Source: Streptomyces diastatochromogenes
Lineage (GTDB): Bacteria > Actinomycetota > Actinomycetes > Streptomycetales > Streptomycetaceae
Reading direction: 5' to 3'
Assembly: GCF_002242805.1 (NCBI RefSeq)
Contig: NZ_MCGQ01000012.1
Location: forward strand, 288,365 to 352,364
Length of the DNA stretch: 64,000 nt
Below, piece by piece: positions 46,496 through 55,410 of the stretch. A model generated the notes under the pieces. That model had not been told where the DNA came from. It ran no database searches and worked only from the letters and a program-made list of their open reading frames with translations. The stretch's first letter is position 1. Every line of letters begins with the position of its first letter. The translations under genes were made by a program, and so were the position numbers.

Positions 46496-49400
46496 ATGAC
46501 CGACACCGGCCAGGTCCCGGCCGAGGGGCAGCCGGAGAGCGTAGGCATGGTGGAGCAGCCGGGCGTCCCCGCGCACGGCGCGTACACCTACCTCTCCGAG
46601 GAACCCGCCGAGGACGAAGACCTGCTGCTGCCGGGTGCCCAGGGGGCGTGGGGCAACGAAGTGCCGCCGCCCGCCCCGGAACCGGTCGTCGAGGCCGTCC
46701 ACCAGCCGGGCCCGCACGAGACGGCCGGCCGGGACAGCGGTTCCGTCGACCTCAGCGGCGTCCGCCTGCCGAATCCGGCGCCGCCTTCCGTGCCGCCGTC
46801 GCCCATCCTCTCGGCTCAGCACGACCCGGCGGCGGCACCCCAGCCGCCGCGCCGCCCGCTGCACCTCGGTCCGCCGATCCCCGACGCCTCCGCCAGCCCG
46901 GTCCGCTCCCTCGCCGACCGCGGGCCCGCCGGAGCGCCGGTACGGCAGCCGGGCCCGGCCACGGCCGGACCCGAGTACCTCGACGTCCAGCCGCTGCGCG
47001 ACATGGCTCCGCAGAACGCGGCCCCCTGGGGTGCCGCACCGGTCGCCGTGGCCCAGGTCGGCATGGAGGCCCCGGCTGCCGAAACGGTTAGTCCGGCCGC
47101 GGTCCCGCAGGCCGTCGCCGAGGCGACGCCCGACCCCGCCCAGGCCACGATGACCCGCCTGGCCACCCAGGCGGCCGCGCAGGCTCCGGGCGAGGAGGTC
47201 CAGGCGCAGGCCGTGCACGGCCATGACGGGGTGCAGCCTGTGCACGGTCACGACGGGGTGTACGTCCCCCAGGGCGACCTGGGGCAGGGCCCCGAGGGGG
47301 TCCAGGTCCAGGCTCCGGTGGACACGGTGAGTGCCGCCGCGGTTGATGCTGCTGGCGACGGGGTCGTACCGGTGATGCCCGAGGTCGGTGAACCGGTCCA
47401 GGCCGCTGAGGCCACGGCGGGCGCGGAGACCGGCCAGGTGGCTGCTGCGGCGGACGTGGCGGACACGGTGGACGTGGTGGAGCAGGGTGCTCCGGTTCTG
47501 GTGACGCAGGGCGAGGCCGTATCGGTCCAGGCGCCGGTCGCGGATGGGGCGGAGGTCGCGGAGGCCGTTCAGGTGTCCGAGCCCGTGCACGTGACCGAGC
47601 CTGTCCAGCAGGCCGAGGCCGTACAGCAGGCCGAGGCCGTGCAGCCCGTTGAGGGTGCCGAGATCGCCGAAGCCGTGCAGCCCGAGGTTCCCTCGGGTGC
47701 GGATGTGACGGTCGAGGCTGCCGAGGCCGCTCCGGTGGAGGCTGTTGCCGAGGAGGCCGACGCCGTCGTCGTCGTGGCTCAGGGCGTCGCCGAAGTCGCC
47801 GAGACCGTTCCGGTCCAGCCCGACCCGCAGGCCTCCGGCACCGTCGAGGCCCAGCCCGCCTCGGTCCCCGGCCCCGCCGCCGAGGTCCCGGCCCCGGTCG
47901 AACCGGCGCAGGCGCCCGCTGCCGAGCTGGTGCCGACGCCCGAGTCCGTGCCCGCTGCCGAGCCGGTGCCGACGCCGGAGTCGGCGCAGGTGCCCGAACC
48001 GGCACAGACCCCCGAGCCCGTCGCCCCGGCGCAGGACGCCGTACAGCCCCCGCTCGCCGGTGACGGCACCTTCGCGGCCACCGAGGCGCCCGAGCCCGCC
48101 CTTCTGCAGGCCCAGGGCCCGCAGCTTGCGGGTCCCGTCCCGCAGGACGGCGATGCCGTGACCGCCCCGCAGCAGCCGCAGCCTCAGGCACAGGACGCCG
48201 TCGACCCGGCCGCGGCGACGCCGACCCCGGCCGACGGCTCCGCCGTACTCGCCGGCCCGCAGCTCCAGCCCGCCGAGCCAGCCCCCGCACCGGCCGCCGC
48301 CGAGGCGGAGCCCGCCGCGCCGGAGGGCGTTCCCGGGCAGCCGGTGCCCGCTGCCGCCGCCGACCCGCTCCCGTCCGGGTTCCCGCTGCAGCCGCACCCC
48401 GAGCAGCCGCTCGGGCAGTTCGTGCCCGTCGAGGGCCAGGTGCCGACCACCCCGCACCTGGCGCCGACCCCGCCGCACCCCCTCGTCCTGCCCGCCCAGG
48501 AACAGCAGGAGCCCGTCGCCACGGTCCCCGCACCGCGCGAGGCCGAGCCCGCCGCCGGACCGGCCGCACCGGACGACGAGCACGCCCCCGATGTCGTACA
48601 GCACGCGGAGGACCTGGAGACCAGGGCCGCCGACCAGGAAGAGAGCACGGCCGCAGTGGAAGAGGCAGGACAGTCCACCGGACCGGCCGCTCCGGCCTAC
48701 GACGACGCCGAGCGCGAGGCCGTCCTGAAGGTGATGCGCGAACGGCGCGACATCCGCAACGGCTTCCGCAGCGACCCGATCCCGCACGAGGTGCTGCTGC
48801 GCGTCCTGGAGGCGGCCCACACCGCGCCCTCCGTGGGCCACTCGCAGCCCTGGGACTTCGTCGTCATCCGGTCCGCCGACACCCGGCGCACCATGCACGA
48901 ACTGGCCATGCGCCAGCGTGACGCGTACGCCAAGTCGCTGCCCAAGGGCCGGGCCAAGCAGTTCAAGGAACTGAAGATCGAGGCCATCCTCGACACCCCG
49001 GTCAACATCGTCGTCACCGCGGACCCGACCCGCGGCGGCCGCCACACCCTCGGCCGCCACACCCAGCCGCAGATGGCGCCGTACTCCTCCGCGCTCGCGG
49101 TCGAGAACCTCTGGCTCGCCGCGCGCGCCGAAGGCCTCGGCGTCGGCTGGGTCAGCTTCTTCGACGAGCGGGAGATGGTCCGCGCGCTCGGCCTGCCCGA
49201 ACACCTGGAGGTCGTCGCCTACCTGTGTGTCGGGTACGTCGACGAGTTCCCGGACGAGCCCGAGCTGATGCAGGCCGGCTGGTCCAAGCGCCGCCCGCTG
49301 TCCTGGGTGGTGCACGAGGAGACGTACGGCCGCCGCGCCCTGCCCGGAGAGGAACCCCACGACCTGCTTGCCGAGACCGTCGCACAGATCCGCCCGCTCG

Positions 49401-50413
49401 ACGCCAAGGCGCTCGGCGAGGCCTGGGAGCGCCAGAAGCGCATGACCAAGCCGGCCGGCGCGCTCGGCATGCTGGAGATCATCTCCGCGCAGCTGTCGGG
49501 CCTGTCCCGGCAGTGCCCGCCGCCGATCCCGGAGCCCGCGGCCGTCGCCATCTTCGCCGGTGACCACGGTGTGCACGCCCAGGGCGTCACCCCCTGGCCG
49601 CAGGAGGTCACCGCCCAGATGGTGGCCAACTTCCTCGGCGGGGGAGCGGTCTGCAACGCCTTCGCCAACCAGGTGGGCGCCGAGGTCTGCGTCGTGGACG
49701 TGGGCGTGGTCGCCGACCTGCCTGCCACCCCGGGCCTCCTGCCCCGCAAGATCCGCGGCGGCACGTCCGACATGACCACCGGCCCGGCGATGACCCGGGA
49801 GGAGGCCAAGGCGGCCATCGAGGTGGGCATCGAGACCGCCCGCGACCTGGTGGCGGCGGGGAACAAGGCGCTGCTCACCGGAGAGATGGGCATCGCCAAC
49901 ACGACGGCGTCCGCCGCGCTCATCTCCGTCTTCACGGGTGCCGACCCGGCGGAGGTCACCGGCCGTGGCACCGGCATCAACGACGAGACCCTGGCCCGCA
50001 AGACCGAGGTCGTCCGCCGCGCGCTCGAAGTCCACCAGCCGGACCCGGCCGACCCGATCGGCGTCCTCGCGGCGATCGGCGGCTTCGAACACGCGGCCAT
50101 GGTCGGCCTGCTCCTGGGCGGTGCCTCGCTGCGTACCCCGGTGATCCTGGACGGCGTCAGCGCCGGTGCCGCGGCGCTCGTCGCCCGCGCCATCGCCCCC
50201 GAGGTGCTCGCGGCCTGCATCGCCGGCCACCGCAGCGCCGAGCCCGGCCACGTCGCCGCCCTCAACAAGCTGGGCCTGCGCCCCCTGGTCGACCTCGACC
50301 TCCGCCTCGGCGAGGGCACCGGCGCCCTCCTCGCCCTGCCCCTGGTCCAGAGCACAGCGAGGGCCATGCACGAGGTGGCCACGTTCGACTCGGCGGGGGT
50401 CACCGAGAAGTAG
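46496..50413 (+). CDS. cobT: BluB-CobT fusion with ~735-residue low-complexity N-terminus
   Basis: A 1305-residue protein. Residues 1 to about 735 are dominated by Ala, Pro, Gln, Glu and Val with drifting repeats (VQQAEAVQQAEAVQP, PTPESVPAAEPVP) and look disordered. About 736-940 form a BluB-like flavin nitroreductase fold (MRERRDIRNGFRSDPIP, APSVGHSQPWDFVVI, PYSSALAVENLWLAARAEGLGVGWVSF), which makes 5,6-dimethylbenzimidazole from FMN. About 957-1305 form CobT (FAGDHGVHAQGVTPWPQEVT, GEMGIANTTASAAL, catalytic Glu in HRSAEPGHVAAL), which attaches the base to phosphoribose from nicotinate mononucleotide. Fusion gives substrate channelling for the lower cobalamin ligand. ATG 46496 has GAGGGG six bases upstream. 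Confidence 0.93.
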   Translation: MTDTGQVPAEGQPESVGMVEQPGVPAHGAYTYLSEEPAEDEDLLLPGAQGAWGNEVPPPAPEPVVEAVHQPGPHETAGRDSGSVDLSGVRLPNPAPPSVPPSPILSAQHDPAAAPQPPRRPLHLGPPIPDASASPVRSLADRGPAGAPVRQPGPATAGPEYLDVQPLRDMAPQNAAPWGAAPVAVAQVGMEAPAAETVSPAAVPQAVAEATPDPAQATMTRLATQAAAQAPGEEVQAQAVHGHDGVQPVHGHDGVYVPQGDLGQGPEGVQVQAPVDTVSAAAVDAAGDGVVPVMPEVGEPVQAAEATAGAETGQVAAAADVADTVDVVEQGAPVLVTQGEAVSVQAPVADGAEVAEAVQVSEPVHVTEPVQQAEAVQQAEAVQPVEGAEIAEAVQPEVPSGADVTVEAAEAAPVEAVAEEADAVVVVAQGVAEVAETVPVQPDPQASGTVEAQPASVPGPAAEVPAPVEPAQAPAAELVPTPESVPAAEPVPTPESAQVPEPAQTPEPVAPAQDAVQPPLAGDGTFAATEAPEPALLQAQGPQLAGPVPQDGDAVTAPQQPQPQAQDAVDPAAATPTPADGSAVLAGPQLQPAEPAPAPAAAEAEPAAPEGVPGQPVPAAAADPLPSGFPLQPHPEQPLGQFVPVEGQVPTTPHLAPTPPHPLVLPAQEQQEPVATVPAPREAEPAAGPAAPDDEHAPDVVQHAEDLETRAADQEESTAAVEEAGQSTGPAAPAYDDAEREAVLKVMRERRDIRNGFRSDPIPHEVLLRVLEAAHTAPSVGHSQPWDFVVIRSADTRRTMHELAMRQRDAYAKSLPKGRAKQFKELKIEAILDTPVNIVVTADPTRGGRHTLGRHTQPQMAPYSSALAVENLWLAARAEGLGVGWVSFFDEREMVRALGLPEHLEVVAYLCVGYVDEFPDEPELMQAGWSKRRPLSWVVHEETYGRRALPGEEPHDLLAETVAQIRPLDAKALGEAWERQKRMTKPAGALGMLEIISAQLSGLSRQCPPPIPEPAAVAIFAGDHGVHAQGVTPWPQEVTAQMVANFLGGGAVCNAFANQVGAEVCVVDVGVVADLPATPGLLPRKIRGGTSDMTTGPAMTREEAKAAIEVGIETARDLVAAGNKALLTGEMGIANTTASAALISVFTGADPAEVTGRGTGINDETLARKTEVVRRALEVHQPDPADPIGVLAAIGGFEHAAMVGLLLGGASLRTPVILDGVSAGAAALVARAIAPEVLAACIAGHRSAEPGHVAALNKLGLRPLVDLDLRLGEGTGALLALPLVQSTARAMHEVATFDSAGVTEK

Positions 50414-50447
50414 GGGGCGGCAGCTCCGGGTTCCTTTCCATCGGCCG

Positions 50448-50526
50448 GTGGTTGTGGGCAGTCGTTCCGCTGGGGGTCCCCCCAGGCCGTTCAGGCACTG
50501 GGGGAGGAACGGGTGGGCACAACCAC
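50448..50526. repeat. long imperfect palindrome (REP-like element), copy 1
   Basis: GTGGTTGTG (50448-50456) pairs with CACAACCAC (50518-50526); inside, CGTTCC pairs with GGAACG, leaving an internal loop of GGGCAGT opposite GGTGGG, and CTGGGG...CCCCAG makes a further stem. The same GGGCAGTCGT.../...ACGGGTGGGC signature recurs at 55357-55401, so this is a family. It starts 35 bases after the bluB-cobT stop. Confidence 0.75.
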
Positions 50527-50644
50527 CCACAGCCGCGCAGTCGGCGACGCTGCCCAGCCACCGGACACCCGAGCCGCCCTCCCCTCAGCCAACGTAAAAT
50601 CCGCACGTCAGGGCCACCGCAAGCCGCAAGAGGAGCCGTCCCTC

Positions 50645-51877
50645 ATGGCCGAACACCCCGCCTACCCCGTAGGCCTCCGCCTCTCCGGCCGCCGAGTGGT
50701 CGTCCTCGGCGGCGGCCAGGTCGCCCAGCGCCGCCTCCCCGCCCTGATCGCGGCGGGCGCGGACATCGTCCTCGTGTCCCCCGAGGCGACCCCCTCCGTG
50801 GAGGCGATGGCGGACGCGGGCGAGATCACCTGGGAGCGGCGCCCCTACGCGGACGGCGACCTCGCGGCCGCCTGGTACGCCCTCATCGCCACCAGCGACC
50901 CCGAGGCCAACACCGCCGCCTCCGCCGAAGCGGAGCGCCACCGCGTCTGGTGCGTCCGTTCCGACGACGCCGACCTGGCGACGGCCTGGACCCCGGCGAC
51001 CGGCCACAGCGAGGGCGTCACGATCGCCGTCCTCACCACGGAAGCCAAGGGCCGCGACCCCCGCCACACCGCCGCCATCCGCGACGCGGTGGTGGAGGGC
51101 CTGCGCGACGGCACCTTGGTGGCGCCCCACCACCGCACCCGCACCCCCGGCGTGGCCCTGGTCGGCGGGGGCCCCGGCGACCCGGACCTCATCACCGTCC
51201 GCGGCCGCCGCCTGCTCGCCGAGGCCGACGTCGTCATCGCGGACCGGCTCGGCCCGCGCGACCTGCTCGCCGAACTCCCGCCGCACGTCGAGGTCATCGA
51301 CGCCGCGAAGATCCCGTACGGCCGCTACATGGCCCAGGAGGCCATCAACAACGCGCTCATCGAGCACGCCAAGCAGGGCAAGTCCGTGGTACGGCTCAAG
51401 GGCGGCGACCCGTTCGTCTTCGGCCGGGGCATGGAGGAGGTCCAGGCGCTCGCCGAGGTCGGCATCCCGTGCACGGTCGTGCCGGGCATCTCCAGCTCGA
51501 TCTCCGTCCCGGGCGCGGCCGGCATCCCGGTCACCCACCGCGGCGTCGCCCATGAGTTCACCGTGGTCAGCGGCCATGTCGCCCCCGACGACGAGCGCTC
51601 CCTGGTCGACTGGCCGTCGCTGGCCAAGCTGACCGGCACGCTCGTGATCCTCATGGGCGTCGACAAGATCGGGAAGATCGCCGAGACGCTCGTCGCGCAC
51701 GGCAGGTCGCCCGAGACCCCCGTCGCCCTCGTCCAGGAGGGCACGACGGCCGCCCAGCGCCGCGTGGACGCGACCCTCGCCACGGTCGCCGAGACCGTAC
51801 GTGCCGAGGACGTGAAGCCCCCGGCGGTCATCGTCATCGGCGAGGTCGTGAACGTCGGCCCGGAGCCCGCGGCCTGA
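50645..51877 (+). CDS. cobA: siroheme synthase / uroporphyrinogen-III C-methyltransferase
   Basis: A 410-residue two-part enzyme of the CysG kind. The N-terminal NAD-binding part (VVVLGGGQVAQRRLPALIAAGAD, residues 15-150) would oxidise precorrin-2 and/or chelate metal; the C-terminal SUMT part (GVALVGGGPGDPDLITVRG, VRLKGGDPFVFGRGMEE, VVPGISSSISVPGAAGIPVTHR) adds methyls at C2 and C7 of uroporphyrinogen III. This feeds both siroheme and cobalamin. ATG 50645 has AGAGGAG about ten bases upstream; the upstream frame to 50513 runs through repeat-like DNA and is unlikely. Confidence 0.93.
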   Translation: MAEHPAYPVGLRLSGRRVVVLGGGQVAQRRLPALIAAGADIVLVSPEATPSVEAMADAGEITWERRPYADGDLAAAWYALIATSDPEANTAASAEAERHRVWCVRSDDADLATAWTPATGHSEGVTIAVLTTEAKGRDPRHTAAIRDAVVEGLRDGTLVAPHHRTRTPGVALVGGGPGDPDLITVRGRRLLAEADVVIADRLGPRDLLAELPPHVEVIDAAKIPYGRYMAQEAINNALIEHAKQGKSVVRLKGGDPFVFGRGMEEVQALAEVGIPCTVVPGISSSISVPGAAGIPVTHRGVAHEFTVVSGHVAPDDERSLVDWPSLAKLTGTLVILMGVDKIGKIAETLVAHGRSPETPVALVQEGTTAAQRRVDATLATVAETVRAEDVKPPAVIVIGEVVNVGPEPAA

Positions 51878-51975
51878 TGCGTCTGCCCCGGCCGGCGGAG
51901 CCGGCGCGTAACCCGGGGTAACACAACCCGTTCCCAGCCGTTGGCACCACACGTAGGACAAGGCAGTATCACCCT

Positions 51976-52794
51976 GTGGCCGATCTCATCACCGTTGAGG
52001 ATCCCGACGACCCGCGCCTGCGCGACTACACGGGCCTGACCGACGTCGAACTGCGCCGCAAGCGCGAGCCGGCCGAGGGCCTGTTCATCGCCGAGGGCGA
52101 GAAGGTCATCAGAAGGGCCAAGGAAGCCGGCTACGAGATGCGCTCCATGCTGCTCTCGGCCAAGTGGATCGACGTCATGCGCGACGTCATCGACGAACTC
52201 CCGGCCCCCGTGTACGCGGTCAGCCCGGAACTCGCCGAGCAGGTCACCGGCTACCACGTGCACCGCGGCGCCCTCGCCTCCATGCAGCGCAAGCCTCTGC
52301 CGACGGCGGCGGAACTGCTCCGCTCCGCCCGCCGGGTGGTGGTCATGGAGTCGGTCAACGACCACACCAACATCGGCGCGATCTTCCGTTCGGCGGCCGC
52401 CCTCGGCATGGACGCGGTGCTGCTGTCGCCCGACTGCGCCGACCCGCTGTACCGCCGTAGCGTCAAGGTCTCCATGGGAGCGGTGTTCTCCGTGCCGTAC
52501 GCCCGTCTGGAGACCTGGCCCAAGGGCCTGGAGTCGGTCCGCGAGGCCGGCTTCACCCTCCTCGCGCTCACCCCGGACGAGAAGGCCAGGTCCCTCGACG
52601 AGGCCGCCCCGCACCGGATGGACCGGGTGGCCCTGATGCTCGGCGCCGAGGGTGACGGCCTGTCCACCCAGGCGCTGGTCGCCGCCGACGAATGGGTGCG
52701 CATCCCCATGTCCCACGGGGTCGACTCGCTCAACGTGGGCGCGGCGGCAGCGGTGGCCTTCTACGCGGTCGCCTCGGGACGGCCGGGCGCCTGA
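51976..52794 (+). CDS. SpoU/TrmH-family RNA 2'-O-methyltransferase
   Basis: A 272-residue rRNA/tRNA ribose methyltransferase. The N-terminal substrate-binding segment is LFIAEGEKVIRRAKEAGYEMRSML. The knotted SPOUT domain has motif 1 ESVNDHTNIGAIFRSAAALG, motif 2 VALMLGAEGDGLS and motif 3 VRIPMSHGVDSLNVGAAAAVAFY. The exact nucleotide modified is not readable. GTG 51976 fits the family start VADLITVEDPDDPRLRDY. It is convergent with a kinase gene 16 bases away. Confidence 0.92.
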   Translation: MADLITVEDPDDPRLRDYTGLTDVELRRKREPAEGLFIAEGEKVIRRAKEAGYEMRSMLLSAKWIDVMRDVIDELPAPVYAVSPELAEQVTGYHVHRGALASMQRKPLPTAAELLRSARRVVVMESVNDHTNIGAIFRSAAALGMDAVLLSPDCADPLYRRSVKVSMGAVFSVPYARLETWPKGLESVREAGFTLLALTPDEKARSLDEAAPHRMDRVALMLGAEGDGLSTQALVAADEWVRIPMSHGVDSLNVGAAAAVAFYAVASGRPGA

Positions 52795-52810
52795 GCCGGT
52801 CCCGGGGAGG

Positions 52811-54205
52811 TCAGTTCCCGGAGCCGGAGCCGGACTCGAACGTCGACTCGTACCGCTGCGACATCAGCTTCCCGTCGTCCAGCGGCTTGAGGCTCGGCTG
52901 TACGTGCTCCTGCCGACGGTCGTCGCCGCCGAGCCCGCGCGCCGGGCCCTGACAGCCCTGCGCCACCGCGATGCCGAGCGCCACCAGCAGCGTCACCACC
53001 ACGAACACGAACAGCCGCTGGCGCAGCAGCCGGGGGTTGGCCGGGCGGCGGCCGGTCCCCGTCGCGCGCGGCGCCGGACGCCCGGTACCGCTGCGCGGAC
53101 CGGGCCTGCTCCCGCTGCCGGAGCGCGGGCCGCCGGCGCGGGGGGCCGGGGTGGGGCGGGCGGTGCCCGGCCGGGAGACGACGCCCCCGCCGCGCGAGGC
53201 GCTGCCGCCCCGAGAGGGCGTACCGCTCCGGGAGGGCGTGCCGGCGCGCGGCACCGGGGTGCCAGGTGCGGTGCGCCGCTGGGTGCGCTGCTGCTCGGGA
53301 TAGGTGTCCACGAGCCGTCCGGTGGGCCGGTCCGCCTCCGCGGCGCGCGGTGCGGGCGGCCGTACGTCGGCCAGGCCCTGGGCCTCGCGGGCGGCGATCT
53401 CCTTGAGCCGCAGCGACAGTTGAAGGGTGCTGGGCCGGTCCTCGGGATCCTTGGCCAGACAGGCCCGCACCAGGGGGGCGAGGGCGTCCGGAACGCCGTG
53501 CAGCTGCGGCTCCTCGTGCACCACGCGGTACAGCATCACCTCGGAACTGCCCTGTCCGAAGGGCGAGTCGCCGGTCGAGGCGTAGGCCAGGGTGGCGCCG
53601 AGCGAGAAGACGTCCGTCGCCGGGGTGACGGCCGCGCCGCGCACCTGCTCGGGAGCGAGGAAGCCGGGGGAGCCGACCGCGGTGCCGACGTGGGTGAGCG
53701 TGGAGGCGCCGGTCGCCCAGGCGATGCCGAAGTCGATGATCCGCGGCCCCTTAGGGGACAGCAGGATGTTGGAGGGCTTCAGGTCCCGGTGGACGACACC
53801 GGCCTCGTGCACGGCGACGAGTCCCTCGGACAGGGCCGCGCCGACCGCCGCCGTCTCGGCCGCGAAGAGCGGGCCCTCGTCGGCGACCTTGTCGTGCAGG
53901 GAGGGCCCGGGCACGTACTGCGTCGCGAACCACGGCCGCTCCGCCTCCAGGTCCGCCGCCACCAGCCGTGCGGTGCAGCCGCCCCTGATGCGCCGGGCCG
54001 CCGAGACCTCACGGGCGAACCGGGACCGGAACTCCTGGTCCTCCGCCAGATCGGGCCGGATCACCTTCAGCGCGACCCGCTGCCCCTTCTTGTCGGAGCC
54101 GAGGTAGACCACGCCCATTCCGCCCGCGCCGAGCCGTCGGTGAAGCCTGAACGAGCCGACGACGCGCGGGTCCTCGCGCCTCAGGCGCATCATCGCCATG
54201 TTCAT
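52811..54205 (-). CDS. membrane-anchored Ser/Thr protein kinase (PknB-like)
   Basis: A 464-residue eukaryotic-type kinase. The kinase domain (about residues 15-280) has the full glycine loop LGAGGMGVVYLG, Lys in VALKVIRPD, HRDLKPSNILL, DFGIAWA and APEQVRG. A Ser/Arg/Gly/Pro-rich linker (SRSGTPSRGGSASRGGG) follows, then one transmembrane helix (LFVFVVVTLLVALGIAVA) and a short outer tail ending FESGSGSGN. There are no PASTA repeats, so the outer signal, if any, is read by about 45 residues. The linker is a likely phosphorylation target. ATG 54205 is chosen within a cluster of Met codons. Confidence 0.93.
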   Translation of the reverse strand: MNMAMMRLRREDPRVVGSFRLHRRLGAGGMGVVYLGSDKKGQRVALKVIRPDLAEDQEFRSRFAREVSAARRIRGGCTARLVAADLEAERPWFATQYVPGPSLHDKVADEGPLFAAETAAVGAALSEGLVAVHEAGVVHRDLKPSNILLSPKGPRIIDFGIAWATGASTLTHVGTAVGSPGFLAPEQVRGAAVTPATDVFSLGATLAYASTGDSPFGQGSSEVMLYRVVHEEPQLHGVPDALAPLVRACLAKDPEDRPSTLQLSLRLKEIAAREAQGLADVRPPAPRAAEADRPTGRLVDTYPEQQRTQRRTAPGTPVPRAGTPSRSGTPSRGGSASRGGGVVSRPGTARPTPAPRAGGPRSGSGSRPGPRSGTGRPAPRATGTGRRPANPRLLRQRLFVFVVVTLLVALGIAVAQGCQGPARGLGGDDRRQEHVQPSLKPLDDGKLMSQRYESTFESGSGSGN

Positions 54206-54807
54206 CCCCGCTGCCCGGTCCCTGTGACGTGGCACAGCTTACGTTTCCACAGCCGCCTGCGCGCAGAGGCCGCGCCCTCTGGGGCGGATGGATTGTGCGC
54301 GGCGGGAGCACGAGGTGAAACGCGGTCAGGAAGCCGCTCCCTGCGGTGCCTTTGGGGTGCCTGTGACATCAACATGCGGACACGGCAGGGAGGTTGGCCC
54401 CGGCCAGGGTGACCATGGTCGGGGAGCAGCGCCCTCCGGAAGAACACCGCGGACGGCCGCCCGCCCGCCACCCCGGACCGACCGCCGCACGGACACACCG
54501 CACCCCCTCACCCCACGCGAAGTGATCGAAGTCACTCACGCCACCCGCCCGCCGGTCCGGAAATGGCAGGACACAGCGGGCGTCCCCTCCGGGAAGACCC
54601 CGAGACCTAGGTCTCCGTCTCCACCCAGGGGAGTACTCCGCAGGTCGTGGCTCATCCTCCGGGAGGCCCGCGATTCGGTACGAAGGCATGACGCCCGCCG
54701 AGGGCCGCGCGCCTAGATTTGAGGTCAAGCGGCGGGTGCAGCACTCGTCCCCCGAGGTCAGGCACCCGCCGCTGCCAACAACAACCGAGACGGTCAGGAG
54801 AGGGACC
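54206..54807. other. 602-bp intergenic region with three palindromes and a promoter
   Basis: No convincing gene. It contains GAGACCTAGGTCTC (54602-54615, perfect 14-base palindrome), GGAGTACTCC (54630-54639, perfect) and CCTCCGGGAGG (54656-54666). A -10-like TAGATT (54714-54719) with TGACGC (54689-54694) as a possible -35 leads into the small gene at 54808. These look like regulatory sites rather than coding sequence. Confidence 0.55.
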
Positions 54808-54984
54808 ATGGCCCACCCGGCACCGCGACGCACGACGTTCGCTCCTCGCCGGACGGGCCGCCGCCACCCCCTGGTGGCGACGCTCATGGCCCTTCCCCTG
54901 GCGGCGCTGCTCCTCATCGTCTTCGACGGCTGGGAGACAGTGGCCACACAGGCGTCGTCCGTGGGTGCGATGCTGGGGCGCTGA
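54808..54984 (+). CDS. small single-span membrane protein (58 aa)
   Basis: A 58-residue protein: an Arg-rich cytosolic N-terminus (PAPRRTTFAPRRTGRRHP), one membrane helix (LVATLMALPLAALLLIVFDG), and a short tail (WETVATQASSVGAMLGR). ATG 54808 has CAGGAGAGGG about six bases upstream, so it is a credible real gene despite its size. The longer in-frame version starting at 54688 would run through the promoter. It is not recognised as a named family and no partner is visible. Confidence 0.65.
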   Translation: MAHPAPRRTTFAPRRTGRRHPLVATLMALPLAALLLIVFDGWETVATQASSVGAMLGR

Positions 54985-55071
54985 GCGGCGACCCCAGGCC
55001 CGGAAGAGCGGTCCGGGCGGGGACATCCATCCATGAAACCCCGTGGGGACGGGGGTGCGGAGGACGGCACA

Positions 55072-55105
55072 AATGCCGGCGCAGCTGGGGAGCTGCGCCG
55101 GCATT
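55072..55105 (+). terminator. strong perfect hairpin
   Basis: AATGCCGGCGCAGCT (55072-55086) pairs with 55091-55105 over 15 bases, loop GGGG, about 90 bases after the small membrane gene. Confidence 0.8.
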
Positions 55106-55170
55106 ACGCCTTTCTGGGCCCGCGCCGTAGCCGACTGCGGCCCGGTGGGGGCATCAGCACCGCCGTACCC

Positions 55171-55410
55171 ACATAGCTGCGGGCAGTTGGCCGCAGGACC
55201 GGCGCCCACCCGGCAGCGGCCGTCGTACCTGCGTAGCTGTGGGCGGTCGTGTTGCTGGGGCGGAGCCCACCCGACAGCGGCAGTCATGCCGACATAGCTG
55301 CGGGCAGTCGTGCGCTGGACCGGCGCCCACCCGGCAGCGGCAGTCATGCCTACATAGCTGCGGGCAGTCGTGCCGCTTGGGGCGGCACGGGTGGGCGCAG
55401 CGGCACCCCG
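55171..55410. repeat. four tandem 60-61-bp units with TAGCTGCGGGCAGTCGTG core
   Basis: The string TAGCTG(C/T)GGGC(A/G)GT begins at 55174, 55234, 55295 and 55355, periods of 60, 61 and 60 bases. Between cores lie GCGCCCACCCGGCAGCGGC and a GTCATGCC/GTCGTACC spacer. Units 3 and 4 match best. No reading frame is kept across 61-base steps, so the array is not coding. The last unit merges into the palindrome at 55357. Confidence 0.85.
55357..55401. repeat. REP-like palindrome, copy 2
   Basis: GCTGCG (55357-55362) pairs with CGCAGC (55396-55401) and CGTGCCGC with GCGGCACG, with the same GGGCAGT/GGTGGG internal loop as copy 1 at 50448-50526. The stems differ in sequence but changes are compensated, so structure is conserved. 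Confidence 0.75.

Noticed and set aside
55171..55410. CRISPR array
   Set aside because: The whole 60-base unit, not just a 25-37-base repeat, is similar; spacers are not unique and no cas gene is nearby.
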